Shown piece by piece: positions 23,231 through 33,399 of a DNA stretch of 64,000 bases. Below the pieces are notes generated by a model. The model did no database searches and was not told the origin of the DNA. It worked only from the letters and a program-made list of their open reading frames with translations. The stretch covers positions 441,066,053-441,130,052 of the forward strand of contig CM040118.1 in NCBI GenBank assembly GCA_022559845.1, in the 5' to 3' direction. Made by a program: the position numbers and the translations under genes. The stretch is from Amorphophallus konjac (Eukaryota; Streptophyta; Magnoliopsida; Alismatales; Araceae). Every line of letters starts with the position of its first letter. Within the stretch, counting starts at the first letter, position 1.

Positions 23231-23885
23231 GGCGGGTCCGACGGTCGCCGCGCGGATCGGGAGAGGGCTTCGACGTGCGGGGGCACGCCGTTTTCCTCCT
23301 CTTGGCTCCGGCGAGGCTTCCGGGCGGACGCCGAGATGGAGGGCGGATGGGGGAGTTAGGGATGCCGGCCGCCACTCCCCTCCGTGGGAGGGGAGGAGGC
23401 GGCTCCAGTCCCTTCCTTACCCCCGTGCGCTGCCTCTTTCTCTCTCTTTTGTTCTTCATTTCTTTCACTCTTCGGGGGCTGCTTGCTTTCTGTTCGCCTC
23501 CAAAGAGTTGGCAGTTTGGAAGAAAGGGGACCTTCACGGCGTGCCCTTTTTCCAGGTTGTTGCCAACTTGGAAGGTAGCCTTCCTTGCGTGAAAGGTGGC
23601 CTTCTCCTTGCCGTCCCTCTGTCACCTTTGTCACGGACCACCCGAGCCAACTGGGTCGACCATCTCTTGTCCGAGCCAGTTTCTACGCGAGGCAGAGTCA
23701 GTGGCTGGATGCGAGAAGGTCAAGACCGGGTCGACCGGGCGATGGCCGTTTGCTGCGGTGCCAGATGGATTTTCGCTTTTTGTTATGTAATGTATTGGCA
23801 GTTGCCTTTCTGATGTACCAACAGTTATCTTGAATGAATGCGAAAGATAAGGAGGTTTATTTTACCCAATTTGTTGATACAGTAT

Positions 23886-26800
23886 TCAGAAATAAAATCT
23901 GCGTAGTGTGGTTGCGTTCCATGTCCGGGGAATGGATTCCCCTTCCATTGTGGCTAACCTGTACGCACCTTTCCCGAGCGTCTCGATCACTCGGTAGGGG
24001 CCTTCCCAGTTGGGGGATAGCTTGCCCGCCGCCTCTAGTGGTCGAGAGGCTTCTGCCTTCCTGAGGACGAAGTCCCCTGGTCGGAATTGTCTGCCTCGGA
24101 CCCTGGCGTTGTAGTACCGAGTGAGGCGGCGCTGGTATTCCGTAGCTCGGACGTTCGCGATCTCTCGGAGTTCGTCTGCCAGGTCGAGGTTCTCGAGCAG
24201 CTTCTGCTCGTTTGCCTCGGGCACAAAGCTGATCACTCGGAGAGACGGATTGGCGATTTCCAATGGAACGACGGCTTCGGTGCCATATACCAGTTGAAAA
24301 GGGGTCTCACCGGTTGCCGTTCTGGGGGTCGTTCGGTGCGACCATAGTACGCTAGGCAGTTCCTCGAGCCAGCTACCCTTAGCCTTGCCGAGTCTGGTTT
24401 TTATGCCTTTCAAGATTGTCTTGTTGGCATTTTCAACCAGCCCGTTGGCCTGAGGGTGGGCGACCGAAGTGAAGTGGTTGCGGATATTTAGGTCGGCGCA
24501 TCTATCTCGGAAGTATCGAGAGTCGAATTGCCGCCCGTTATCGCTCACTATCACTCGGGGGACGCCGAAGCGACAAATGATCGATTTCCATACGAAACCC
24601 CAGACGACTGTCTCGGTGATCCTCGCTGTTGCTTCAGCCTCGATCCACTTGGTGAAGTAGTCGATGGCGACGATGATGAACTTCTTCTGGGATTGAGCCG
24701 TTGGGAATGGCCCAAGGATGTCGATCCCCCACCGAGCGAAAGGGTAGGGCTCGGTAAGGGTGACAAGTTCCGTGGCCGGCTGGTGGACCAAATGGTCGAA
24801 CCGCTGGCAACGGTCGCAATGTTGTACGTAAGCCGTGCAGTCGCGCTGGAGGGTCGGCCACCAGTATCCTTGCCTTAGCAGGATTCTGGCCAGCGACCGA
24901 CCTCCTGAATGTGCTCCGCACAGGCCTTGATGAATCTCCTCAATAGCTTGGCTCGCTTCGTCGGGGCCGAGGCACTTCAGAAGGGGCCCGGAGAACGATC
25001 TTCGGTAGAGGGCGCTGTCGAGGATGACGAAGCGCCAAGCTTGGTACTTCAATCGGCGGGCTTCTCGAGAGTCGGAGGGTTCCTGGGAGTCTCGTAGCCA
25101 GGAGAGGTAGGGGGAGCGCCAGTCGTCGGGAGTGGCCGAGTCAACGGCGAGGAGCTCCGAGTCTATGCTCGGGCGCTCTAGCTCTTCTAGGAGGACCGAT
25201 CGTGTACCTTCCGGGTCTAGGGAGGAGGCCAGTCGGGAGAGGGCGTCCGCCCGAGAGTTTTGCTCCCGAGCTATTCGGACTACCTCGAACTCCACGAACT
25301 GCTGGGCCAGGCTCCGGACCAACTGGAGGTATTTGATCATAGGTGCCTCCCGAGCTTCGTACTCGCCGCTGACCTGGCTTGCGACCAGCTGGGAGTCGGT
25401 GTGGATCCTGACTCGCTCAGCCCCCAACCGTCGGGCCATGCGGGCCCCCGAGATAAGGGCCTCGTACTCGGAAGCATTGTTGGACGCCGGGAAGTTGAAC
25501 TTTAGGGCGTACTGCAACTCTATTCCTTCGGGGGACCTTAGGAGGATCCCTGCGCCGCTACCGACCGAGTTGGACGATCCATCGACGAACAGCTCCCAGG
25601 TTGGCCCGGTTGCTGTCGGAGGCCTGTCCTCGACCGGAACGGTGCTCTCGGCGATGAAGTCGGCGAGCGCTTGCCCCTTGATAGCTGATCGTGGCCGATA
25701 CGAGATGTCGTATGCCCCGAGCATGATGGCCCATTTGACGAGTCGCCCCGAGGCCTCGGGGTGGGCCAGAATCTTCTTCAGTGGCTCGCCGGTCAGCACG
25801 GTGATGGGATGCCCCTGGAAGTAGGGTCGGAGGCGCTTTGCGGAGGTAACCAACGCTAGCACGAGTTTCTCGGTTGCGGGGTACCTCCGCTCGGCCTCGC
25901 CGAGCACCTTGCTGGTGTAGTAGACCGGCCTCTCGACTCCCGAGTCATTCCTGACTAGGACCGAGCTGACCGTTGATGGCGTCGCCGAGAGATAGAGCAG
26001 CAAAACCTCGCCTGCAACGGGCTTGGAGAGCACCGGGGGTGAAGCTAGGAGCTCTTTGAGCTCGGCGAACGCTGTCTGGCATTCCCCGTCCCATACGAAC
26101 GTAGCAGACGCTATTTTAGGCCCCCTCATTAGCTTGAAGAAGGGCAAGCATCGTTCGGCCGCACGGGACAGGAAACGACTGAGAGCGGCAACACGCCCCG
26201 TCAGACGCTGGACGTCTTTGATGCACGTGGGCGGGCGCATGTCCAGGATGGCCTGGACCTTGTCAGGGTTTGCTTCGATCCCCCGCTGAGTGACCAGGAA
26301 ACCCAGGAACTTCCCGGATCTTACTCCAAAGGCACACTTGGCGGGGTTGAGCTTCATGCTGTACTTCATGAGGGTGCCGAAAGTCTCGGCCAGGTCGGTG
26401 AGGTGGTCTTGGACCCTTGGGGTCTTGACAAGCATGTCGTCGATGTAGGCCTCGACGTTCCGACCTAACTGTCCCTCGAACATATGGTTGACCAGTCGCT
26501 GGTATGTGGCTCCAGCATTCTTCAATCCGAAAGGCATCCGGGTGTAGCAGTACACGCCGTAGTCGGTGATGAAGGCGGTCTTCTCGACATCTTCAGGGCT
26601 CATTCGGATCTGATGATAACCCGAATAGGCATCCAGGAAACTGAGTATCTCGTTGCCCGAGGTTGAGTCAACCAGTTGGTCGATGCTCGGCAGCGGATAG
26701 CAGTCCTTGGGGGTGGCCTTGTTCAGATCGGTGAAGTCTACGCACATTCGCCACTTGCCGGTGGTCTTCGGCACCAGGACGACGTTGGCTAGCCACGTTG

Positions 26801-27506
26801 GGTACAGGACCGGTCTGAAAAGACCAGTCTCTTGTCCCTTGGTGACCTGCGCCTTGATGATCGCCTGTTTCTCGGGCGCATGCTTCCTCCTCCGCTGCTG
26901 TACGGGCCTCATGGTGGCGTCGAGGTTAAGCTTGTGCATCACAGTTTCCTCTGGTATACCAGGGAGTTGATCGTCGGACCAAGCGAAGACCCGGACGTAC
27001 CCAGAAAGAAACTCTTTGTATTGCTGCTGTTCCTTCGGTGGTAGGTCGGAACCGATCCTCACTCCAAGGGCCGGGTCGTCGTTCAGGAATACCGTTAATA
27101 ATTCGCCACCGGGCTCGGCGGTTACGGTTTTTCCTTCGACTCCCCTGGGGCCCTTATCCTTCCCGTCCGGCCTTGAGGCTTCCACCGAGATATTGTAGCA
27201 CCTTCTAGCCGTGGCCTGGTTACCTCGGACTTCCCCCAACCCGTTTTTGGTGGGAAACTTCATTTTTTGGTGATAGGTAGATGGTACGGCCTTTATTCGG
27301 CTGAGAATTTTTCGGCCGAAAATGGCGTTGTACGCTATCATACCTTTAATCACTATGAAGTCCACTATGACCGTAACGGTTTTGGGTGGGGTGCCGATAG
27401 TGACCGGCAGGCTTAGGGCTCCCTCGGGGTAGGTGGCCAGGCCATTAAACCCGCACAGGGGTGTTCGGATCGGGCGGAGCTTGGATGGGTCTTCCCCCAT
27501 CTTGAG
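23886..27506 (-). CDS. pol: Tat-A Pol: RT, RNase H, aRNase H, integrase (1204 aa frame)
   Basis: From the frame's first Met (27500): residues 1-110 continue the protease C-terminal part; RT spans about 190-450 with 'FLDAYSGYHQI' (D290) and the catalytic 'YIDDML' (352-357). A first RNase H domain (about 470-615) lacks clear catalytic acids, as known for Tat elements. An archaeal-type RNase H follows (635-757) with D640, E678, D702 and D752. Integrase has the H857/H864/C895/C898 zinc finger and D927, D987 and E1023 with 59 and 35 residues between, a perfect D,D35E spacing. A C-terminal 'NWEGPYRV' chromodomain-free tail ends the protein. All catalytic motifs are present. The frame is separated from protease by a one-base frameshift near 27507, so this copy is probably not autonomous. 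Confidence 0.93.
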   Translation of the reverse strand, partial: LKMGEDPSKLRPIRTPLCGFNGLATYPEGALSLPVTIGTPPKTVTVIVDFIVIKGMIAYNAIFGRKILSRIKAVPSTYHQKMKFPTKNGLGEVRGNQATARRCYNISVEASRPDGKDKGPRGVEGKTVTAEPGGELLTVFLNDDPALGVRIGSDLPPKEQQQYKEFLSGYVRVFAWSDDQLPGIPEETVMHKLNLDATMRPVQQRRRKHAPEKQAIIKAQVTKGQETGLFRPVLYPTWLANVVLVPKTTGKWRMCVDFTDLNKATPKDCYPLPSIDQLVDSTSGNEILSFLDAYSGYHQIRMSPEDVEKTAFITDYGVYCYTRMPFGLKNAGATYQRLVNHMFEGQLGRNVEAYIDDMLVKTPRVQDHLTDLAETFGTLMKYSMKLNPAKCAFGVRSGKFLGFLVTQRGIEANPDKVQAILDMRPPTCIKDVQRLTGRVAALSRFLSRAAERCLPFFKLMRGPKIASATFVWDGECQTAFAELKELLASPPVLSKPVAGEVLLLYLSATPSTVSSVLVRNDSGVERPVYYTSKVLGEAERRYPATEKLVLALVTSAKRLRPYFQGHPITVLTGEPLKKILAHPEASGRLVKWAIMLGAYDISYRPRSAIKGQALADFIAESTVPVEDRPPTATGPTWELFVDGSSNSVGSGAGILLRSPEGIELQYALKFNFPASNNASEYEALISGARMARRLGAERVRIHTDSQLVASQVSGEYEAREAPMIKYLQLVRSLAQQFVEFEVVRIAREQNSRADALSRLASSLDPEGTRSVLLEELERPSIDSELLAVDSATPDDWRSPYLSWLRDSQEPSDSREARRLKYQAWRFVILDSALYRRSFSGPLLKCLGPDEASQAIEEIHQGLCGAHSGGRSLARILLRQGYWWPTLQRDCTAYVQHCDRCQRFDHLVHQPATELVTLTEPYPFARWGIDILGPFPTAQSQKKFIIVAIDYFTKWIEAEATARITETVVWGFVWKSIICRFGVPRVIVSDNGRQFDSRYFRDRCADLNIRNHFTSVAHPQANGLVENANKTILKGIKTRLGKAKGSWLEELPSVLWSHRTTPRTATGETPFQLVYGTEAVVPLEIANPSLRVISFVPEANEQKLLENLDLADELREIANVRATEYQRRLTRYYNARVRGRQFRPGDFVLRKAEASRPLEAAGKLSPNWEGPYRVIETLGKGAYRLATMEGESIPRTWNATTLRRFYF

Positions 27507-28040
27507 AAACAGTCATAAGATAATACATCGGGGGCGCTCCCATTATCAACCAAAATCCTGTCTACATTACAGTGATTTATCGTGGCCGAGATAACGAGGG
27601 CATCGTCATGCGGGGTGCTCAGCCCTTCCAGGTCTTGGTCGGAGAAGACTATGACCTGGGGCTCCATTGGCGGGCCTTTGGGGGGCTCTAAGGCTCGGCT
27701 GGCCCGCTCGGCATGACGTTTCCTTCCTCGGCTGGTGTCGCCTCCCGATGCCGCTCCGCCGGAGATGACGTTGATGTGGACCCCTCGGGGGGCGTTGTCG
27801 ATCTCCTCTGCGGCGTCTCGATCTTCTTTGTGCCCGGTTGTGAACCGGGCTAGATGCCCCAGACGGATGAGGCGCTCGATCTCGTCCTGGAGCTGATGGC
27901 AATCTCCGGTGTGGTGCCCGTGGTCGCCGTGGAACAGGCAATGCCTGTCCCGCTTGCGGTTCTTCGACCTCATAGGCTCGGGCTGGCGGAGAAGTCCCGA
28001 GTCTTTAATGTCTTCATAGATCTCGTAGACTGGTGCGGTC
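27507..28040 (-). pseudogene. Tat-A Gag zinc knuckle and protease N-terminal part, out of frame with both neighbours
   Basis: This middle piece of gag-pol carries a C-x2-H-x4-H-x4-C knuckle (CLFHGDHGHHTGDC), and about 110 residues later the retropepsin active-site segment 'ILVDNGSAPDVL'. It is separated from gag upstream by an apparent one-base gain near 28030-28040 and from pol downstream by an apparent one-base loss near 27507. In related Tat elements gag and pol form one long frame, so I read both as mutations. Confidence 0.8.
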
Positions 28041-29306
28041 AAAGGGGGTATACCGCTCGTACTTTCTCTTGCGCTCTCCTTCTCGATCGCGCTTCTTGCT
28101 CGAGCCAGGGTTTGGCTCGGAGGTCCGCTTTTTGTCCCCCTCCCGACCCGAGCCGGTTGTGTCTCGGCAGGCGCTGAGTACCTCTTCGCACTCGGCGTGG
28201 CGCAGTGCCAGAGTCACTAGCTCGGCAAGGGTCGAGGGAGGGTGGAGGACAAGCTCGCGGCGGAGATTCTCGTCCCGGGTGCCCCCGGTCAGTGCGGTTG
28301 TGGCTGAGGCCACATCCAGGCGGGGGATCCTAAGGGCTTCCGATTTAAATCGGTGGACGTAAGTCCGGAGCCTCTCCCCTTGCGCCTGTTTGAGAGCCAG
28401 GAGCCCCGCTACCGACCTTGGGGGGGCGCTACCGGCGAAGCTCTCCTTGAAAATTCGCCCGAACTGCCTGAAGTCTCGGATGGACCCCGGGGCGAGGGCT
28501 CGGAACCATGCCTGAGCGCCCTGGACCAGGGTGGCCGCGAAGGCTCGGCATTTGATGGGATCCGGCATTCCATGCAGGGTCACCAGGGCGTCGAAGCTGT
28601 CGTAGTGGTCGGCTGGGTCGCCCTGGCCGTCGTAGAGCTTGAAGGTTGGGATGGAGGCTCTAGGAGAGACCTCTGCCTTCAAGATGTACTCGGAGAAAGG
28701 GGATTTCTCCTCGCCCTCCGGGAAAGAGGTCTTCTGTAGGGCGCGAAGAGCGCGCTCTTGCTCTGCGAACCGTCTTTCAAAATCTCGTAGCCGGAGAGAC
28801 AGCTCCGGCTGTGGCCGTGCCGTGGGGCTGGGGGGGACGTCATGGCGATCTCCCGGAGCACTGGTGCCCGGATGTGGCGGCTTCGCCCCCTGCTTCCCTT
28901 TCCTCGGCGTGGAGGAAGCCTCTTGCTCTGTAGGCGGAGCTTGCGAGGGTCCTCCGACGTCGTTGCGGAGGAGCTGTCGGCCGCGGAGGGTGAAGCGGCC
29001 TCCGGCGGTGTGCTGCGTTGCACTCCTTCGAGGGGGACTTCCTGACGGGGCGCGGGACCTTGCGTCTCGGGCCGCCTGGGCCCTCATGAGCTCTACGAGG
29101 ACGTCCATCTTCTCGTTGAGGGCTTGGAAGGTGTTGGCGCCGCCGTCGAGGGGTGCCCCTGTCTCCGCCGGGGGGGGTGGTGGCCTGTTGGCGGGGACGC
29201 TGGCATTGGAGGGGGGGCTCTGCGAGACCCTAGGGGGGACGCCTCCCGCTGCCACAGCCTTACCTGCCCCGCCGGCGGATCTCCTCCCTGAGCTTTTTCT
29301 CACCAT
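28014..29306 (-). CDS. gag: Tat-A Gag (capsid part, 430 aa)
   Basis: The start is ATG at 29306, about 20 bases after the primer-binding site (MVRKSSGRRSAG). An open frame reaches back into the LTR, but that upstream part would lie before the transcript's primer site and is unlikely to be used. Residues 1-210 are low-complexity Pro/Arg/Ser-rich; about 215-240 may be a short coiled coil; about 270-390 match the retrotransposon Gag domain ('AFAATLVQGAQAWFRALAPGSI', 'LLALKQAQGERLRTYVHRF'). The frame stops at 28014 after the frameshift, before the zinc knuckle. The product would be a capsid-like Gag without nucleocapsid. Confidence 0.85.
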   Translation of the reverse strand: MVRKSSGRRSAGGAGKAVAAGGVPPRVSQSPPSNASVPANRPPPPPAETGAPLDGGANTFQALNEKMDVLVELMRAQAARDARSRAPSGSPPRRSATQHTAGGRFTLRGRQLLRNDVGGPSQAPPTEQEASSTPRKGKQGAKPPHPGTSAPGDRHDVPPSPTARPQPELSLRLRDFERRFAEQERALRALQKTSFPEGEEKSPFSEYILKAEVSPRASIPTFKLYDGQGDPADHYDSFDALVTLHGMPDPIKCRAFAATLVQGAQAWFRALAPGSIRDFRQFGRIFKESFAGSAPPRSVAGLLALKQAQGERLRTYVHRFKSEALRIPRLDVASATTALTGGTRDENLRRELVLHPPSTLAELVTLALRHAECEEVLSACRDTTGSGREGDKKRTSEPNPGSSKKRDREGERKRKYERYTPFDRTSLRDL

Positions 29307-29323
29307 CTTGACTCTTCGTGCGT

Positions 29324-29341
29324 TTCCCACAGACGGCGCCA
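29324..29341 (-). promoter_or_regulatory. Tat-A primer-binding site
   Basis: On the minus strand TGGCGCCGTCTGTGGGAA starts two bases after the 5' LTR end. Its form is typical of Tat-lineage elements primed by a tRNA. Confidence 0.88.
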
Positions 29342-29343
29342 GA

Positions 29344-30131
29344 TGAAGAGGCGGAATCTCGCGCTGAGTCCTGAGCGGGCTGTGGATCACCAGAAGATGA
29401 ATCTGCAAGAGAAGGGAAACGTATCAGAGGGCCCAGGGGATCTCCCTGGGGGAAAACCCTCCGATGGCTAAGTCAGTAGAGCGATGGTGGAAGCGATAAT
29501 GAGGGGAGGAGAGAGCTGATGCGCGAGAATCCTCTCCACCAAGGGTGAAGCGAATCGTGCCCAGGAGCTTAGGGTATGTGAAGGGCTAGTTCATCTTACC
29601 ATCTTCCGGAGGGTCTCCCTTACTTAAATAGTGCATCGCCTTTTAAGAGTCCGGTGAGCTGAGGGCTTCCCGGCGGGAGTTACGTCTTCATCGGGGGCTT
29701 TCATGGCCGGATCGTGGGGGCGTTATCCCCTTTGAGTTCGGCAGCTCCCATGACTCTCCCGCTGCCGGAGGACTCTGAACGGCCGCACCTGCAGGTAAAC
29801 AAGCGGTCTCACCGAGCTACGGGGATGCTAGCTCGTGTCCGAGCGATAGGCATGGCCCGGCGAAGGTGGGGTCGGATAGGTCGGCTGGAGCCTCTTTCTC
29901 TCGGTCGGAGAGTGGGCTTTAGACCGGACCTTCCATCCGATCTGACCGTTGTCTCGGGCCCTCCGAGCCTAGAAGGCCGCCGGGGAGAGTTGGTTCCTCG
30001 AGTCTTTATTTATTGGGCTTTTCTCCCAAAGTGGGCCCTGTGGGCTATCACTTGGGTGGGGCTCGCCCGGTTGGACCTTGTAGGCCTTGTTGGGCCGCCT
30101 TGGTGGTGGGCTGCGGAAATCCCCCTCTCCA
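29344..30131 (-). repeat. Tat-A 5' LTR (788 bp)
   Basis: In element sense this is the upstream LTR, with TATTTAAG at about 29640-29633 as the promoter candidate. It matches the other LTR at all but one base by eye. Confidence 0.95.
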
Positions 30132-30362
30132 CTCCTTTTCCACTTGGGAAAGGGTTCCTATGACTTTCCAAGGTTGAAGGGACACTTGCCTAAGGTTTAT
30201 CTCTTCCAAATCTAACTAAAACATGTTTTCTTATTTTCTCTTGGAATTAATTCTGAATTTCCCTTCCTTTCCTCATTTAACCTCCTTTTCCACTTGGGAA
30301 AGGGTTCCTATGACTTTCCAAGGTTGAAGGGACACTTGCCTAAGGTTTATCTCTTCCAAATC
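30132..30362 (+). repeat. LARD-P LTR 3, segment 2
   Basis: The LTR resumes after Tat-A with the duplicated CTCCT (30132-30136), then about one and a half 150-bp minisatellite units, and stops at 30362 in the middle of CCAAATCCAACT, where the CACTA element begins. Confidence 0.92.
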
Positions 30363-30460
30363 GATTTCCTACTACGACCCCCGCCCGCCCGCCTAAGGTT
30401 TATCTCTTCCAGTCGGTCGCTGATGCCGTTATACTTCCTACTACGACCCCCGCCCGCCCG
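30363..30460 (+). repeat. scrambled 5' end of the CACTA element
   Basis: Two blocks appear twice in alternation. A 20-bp LTR-derived block sits at 30339-30358 and 30392-30411, and a 24-bp C-rich block at 30368-30391 and 30437-30460. The spacers differ: 9 bp (30359-30367) against 25 bp (30412-30436). The second spacer contains GTCGGTCGCT, a CACTA subterminal motif. Confidence 0.75.
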
Positions 30461-30731
30461 AGCCCTCCCGCCCGAGCCCCCCCCCTCCCGCCCGAGCCCC
30501 CTTCCCCTGCGGCCCCCTCTCCGCCCTAGCCCCCCTCCCCGCTCCCGCCCGAGCCCCCTCCGCCGGAGCCCCCCCTCCGCCCGAGCCCTCCCGCCCGAGC
30601 CCCCCTCCTCCGCCGGAGCCCCCCTCCCCGTGCTGCCTCCCGCCCGAGCCCCCCTCCGCCGGAGCCCGTCGCCGCGCCGCTCGCGTCGAGTCGCCGTCGC
30701 CGCTCGCCCTGCCGTCGTCGCCCTCCGCAGG

Positions 30732-30776
<45 letters not shown>

Positions 30777-30985
30777 TCCCCCTCCGTCACCGGCCTGCTC
30801 CCCTCCCCCGCCGGCCTACTCCCCTCCCCCCTGCGGCCCCGTCGCCGGCTTGCTCCCCTCCCCTCCCCCCTGCGGCCTGCGCCCCCGTCCCCCTCAGATC
30901 TCCTTCCCATCCCCATGCCCCTCCCCCTCCGGCCTGACCCCTCTGATCCCCCTCCCCTTCCCGTCCCACTCCGCCTCCCCCTCTG
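30437..30985 (+). repeat. C-rich low-complexity region with (CT)n
   Basis: Imperfect repeats around CCGCCCGAGCCCCCCTCC run to about 30665. A (CT)n run follows at 30735-30772, then CCCCTCC-rich sequence. Long frames on both strands are composition artefacts. CCGCAG/GTACC at 30725-30735 resembles a GC-rich first exon ending at a splice donor, so this may be a captured 5' untranslated exon and intron. Confidence 0.6.
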
Positions 30986-31039
30986 CCTCAAATGGATGGG
31001 TTCTGTCCGGGCAAACCAGAATGAGTTTGTTTTGTTAAA

Positions 31040-31545
31040 ATTATTATGGAGATAATTAATCATGGTCGATACAGCAGAGATGACTCTCTTACTGAAATAG
31101 TTGCTCCCGTCATTTTACTTTTGCTATATGTGGATCCATCACTGTTTCTTCCATTTGTTGCATCTGGGTCCTACCTTGCTTTGGAAACGATGGCCGCTAC
31201 TCAAACACTTGGAACCAAGTGGTATTGTGAATGAAGGAATGGGCATTTCAAGCACACACGAGACATCTCCCCTTGAAGATAGCTTTTATTATTTATGAGT
31301 GTTGTAAATTCTGCTTGGGAAGTTGTCAAAGCCTCTTTGATCAGTCAGTGAAGAAAATTTCAAAGTTGTAAACACAAACATCCTTCCTGGAACTGTTACA
31401 GAAGTTGGGCTCCTTTGATGTGCGTGTGTCAATTCAAATCCAAAAGATTCATCCGCACATTTCATGAATAACAAGATGGGAGAACACAAATTCCCTGCAT
31501 TTACATTGGACTTGAACGCATCATCCATGGCCAATCTATCCCCTG
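31040..31545 (+). other. unidentified sequence in CACTA, possible captured fragment
   Basis: Ordinary AT-balanced sequence unlike the flanking C-rich repeats. Only short frames occur, such as 31046-31234. I do not recognise a product. Confidence 0.3.
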
Positions 31546-31555
31546 TCATCTTCAA

Positions 31556-31890
31556 CCGGCACACTCTTCAGCCTTCTATACGGCACACCTTTCAGCCCTT
31601 TGCCCGGCACGCTTTCTCAGCCTTCCACCCGGCACACCCAATTCACCCTTAACCGTCATACCTTTTTCGGCCATCTACCCGGCACACCCAATCCACCCCT
31701 ACGCGGCACACCCAACCTGCCCCTCTACCCGGTACACTCCAACCAGCCCTTACCCGGCACACCCCTAACCTGCCCCATCCGGCATACACCAGTCTACCCG
31801 TGCCCGGCACACCCCAACCTGCCCCATCCGGCACACACCAAACAACCGTTAACCGGCACACCCTAACCTCTTCCAGCGGCACACGGCCCC
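31556..31890 (+). repeat. CGGCACACC motif array
   Basis: About 14 same-strand copies of CGGCACACC or close variants are spaced about 20-30 bp, with C/A-rich spacers often reading AACCTGCCCC. Frames through it are repeat by-products. Confidence 0.8.
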
Positions 31891-31969
31891 AGCACCGTTT
31901 TGCCCGGCGGATGCAACATGGCGTGCTCGGGATCCGAGCCTCCAACCGAAGTGAAAGAAGAGTTCTACG

Positions 31970-32955
31970 TCAGTGCCTATAGAAGGGGCTTGGCTGAAGA
32001 GGGAGAAGGGTGACTGTGAATTGGTGACTGAGAATTACAATTCAGAAAGGTGCACCATGGACATTAATATTTCTGCTACTCATGGTGCAGGAATACACAT
32101 CCATTTAGCTGAACACAGGGATTCATGTACTGGCTATTCAAGAAAGGCTACCTGTTTGGAAGGCAGTGCCAATTTAGCTAAGTGTGGAGACTCTTCTGAA
32201 GGTGATCTAGGAAGCTCAGTATAAAATTTTTAACAGTCTTCGAGTTCTCCCTATGGTTCTTGTTTAGTTCCACCAGCTTCAAATGTAGTGGAACCTACCA
32301 CTCTTTCAAGTTGTTCATTTTCTGGAACCTACCAGAGATAATCTTGAGAGAACAGTTGATCTTCTTGGAGAAAGCTGAGATATTGATGCTACAATCTAGA
32401 GCTCCACAGTAAGCAAATATATGTGCCTGGCGTTGTTTATATAGCTCCAGAACGGGAATTAGAGAACAAGGATTATCTAGCTGAAATGTCACATCCTCAA
32501 CAGCTCCAATTTCCGGCTTATAACAAGACTACTGAACTGAGTCAAAAGAATAAGGGGCTAACAAAGGGTACACTTCAGAGCAGTTAGAAAGAGAAGGAGT
32601 CACAAATTCTTTCTATCAAACAAGAATCTAAATCCGAGCTGATCAATACAGTGATGAAACTGGGTTCATCTGATCCTCTTATGGAAAAGCTTAAGCCAAG
32701 GAAACATACAAGATATGGAAAGAGCTTGAGGCTAGCACAGAGCCTGAACAAATGCTTGTCGCAAAAAAAGGAGAGAATTGACATCAAAGCTTACAGAAAT
32801 AAAAATATAAACTGCAAGGTGCTACCCATGGGAATAGAGATTATGGGTGAAGGGTATTCGAAGTTGGCAGAATTAGTGAAGAGCTGCAAGGGGGGATCGA
32901 CCCCCTCAGGGCTGCACCCTGTCTGTCCCCCTTTTGTACGGGGATCTGCATAAGA
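31970..32955 (+). other. possible captured gene fragments in CACTA, unidentified
   Basis: Two short frames look more gene-like than their surroundings: 31973-32224 (ends ...CGDSSEGDLGSSV) and 32651-32953 (starts MMKLGSSDPLMEKLKPRKHT). Neither matches a family I can name. They may be exons of captured host genes. Confidence 0.3.
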
Positions 32956-33390
32956 CCAATGCGCCCCTTTAGCACGGTCCATTGTCCAGAACTACATACA
33001 CCATGTGAAGGAGAATAGATCAAAGCCACTCTCATGCATCTGCACTACTAAATCAAGATGGCATCCATGCATTGCAAGTATAAATCCAAACTTCAAAAGA
33101 ACCCCCATGCATGATCAAATTCATGGAGCATAGGTGCAGGGCTTGATCTTTGAACATTCATGCATTTTTTTTATACTCCCTGCTGGCCAACCTTCAGGAC
33201 AGAGCAGCCTACCCATTTCACAAGCTTGGTGGAACAACGCACATGCATTAAACCAATTGCATCAATAGTTTGCATCAATAAACCCCCTTACATACCATTA
33301 TCAATGTGCACAAGAAATTTGGAATTGGGTCAACCGGCACATCTAAAGCAAGAGAATAGCATGGGCATTTAGGCATATGGCATGTCACTG
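32956..33390 (+). other. CACTA internal sequence, nothing recognisable
   Basis: No frame above 70 codons and no repeat structure that I can see. It directly precedes the TNP2 fragment and may be its decayed upstream part or an intron. Confidence 0.4.
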
Positions 33391-33399
33391 CCTCTTATG

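Larger units (their letters stand above)
22760..23885. other. Tat-A spacer between accessory gene and pol
   Basis: About 1.1 kb separate the accessory gene and the end of pol (converging, opposite strands). Overlapping frames on both strands (such as 23103-23813) have no recognisable motif. It contains a strong plus-strand TATA box and a possible 33-codon ORF, listed separately. Confidence 0.55.
19027..30131 (-). mobile_element. Tat-A: complete Ty3/gypsy (Tat lineage) retrotransposon
   Basis: The element is 11,105 bp, in minus orientation, flanked by the 5-bp target duplication CTCCT (19022-19026 and 30132-30136). It interrupts the 150-bp minisatellite of LARD-P LTR 3. The two 788-bp LTRs differ by one base by eye (near 19263 against 29580), so insertion was recent. 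Order in element sense: LTR, primer site, gag, protease, RT, RNase H, second RNase H, integrase, then a long 3' region with a gene on the opposite strand. The second RNase H and the opposite-strand gene are characteristic of Tat-type elements. Two frameshifts break the gag-pol frame. Confidence 0.95.

Noticed and set aside
23103..23813. 236-residue plus-strand frame behind pol
   Set aside because: Overlapping frames of equal size occur on both strands in this GC-rich spacer, and there is no motif. I kept only the TATA box and the small ORF as low-confidence candidates.
28014..28042. Programmed frameshift between gag and protease in Tat-A
   Set aside because: Related Tat elements use one continuous gag-pol frame, and a second shift near 27507 lies inside protease itself, where a programmed site makes no sense.
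30347..31063. Long Arg/Gly-rich minus-strand frame and Pro-rich plus-strand frame
   Set aside because: Both follow from the C-rich low-complexity composition; the frame contains the (CT)n run and shows no domain.
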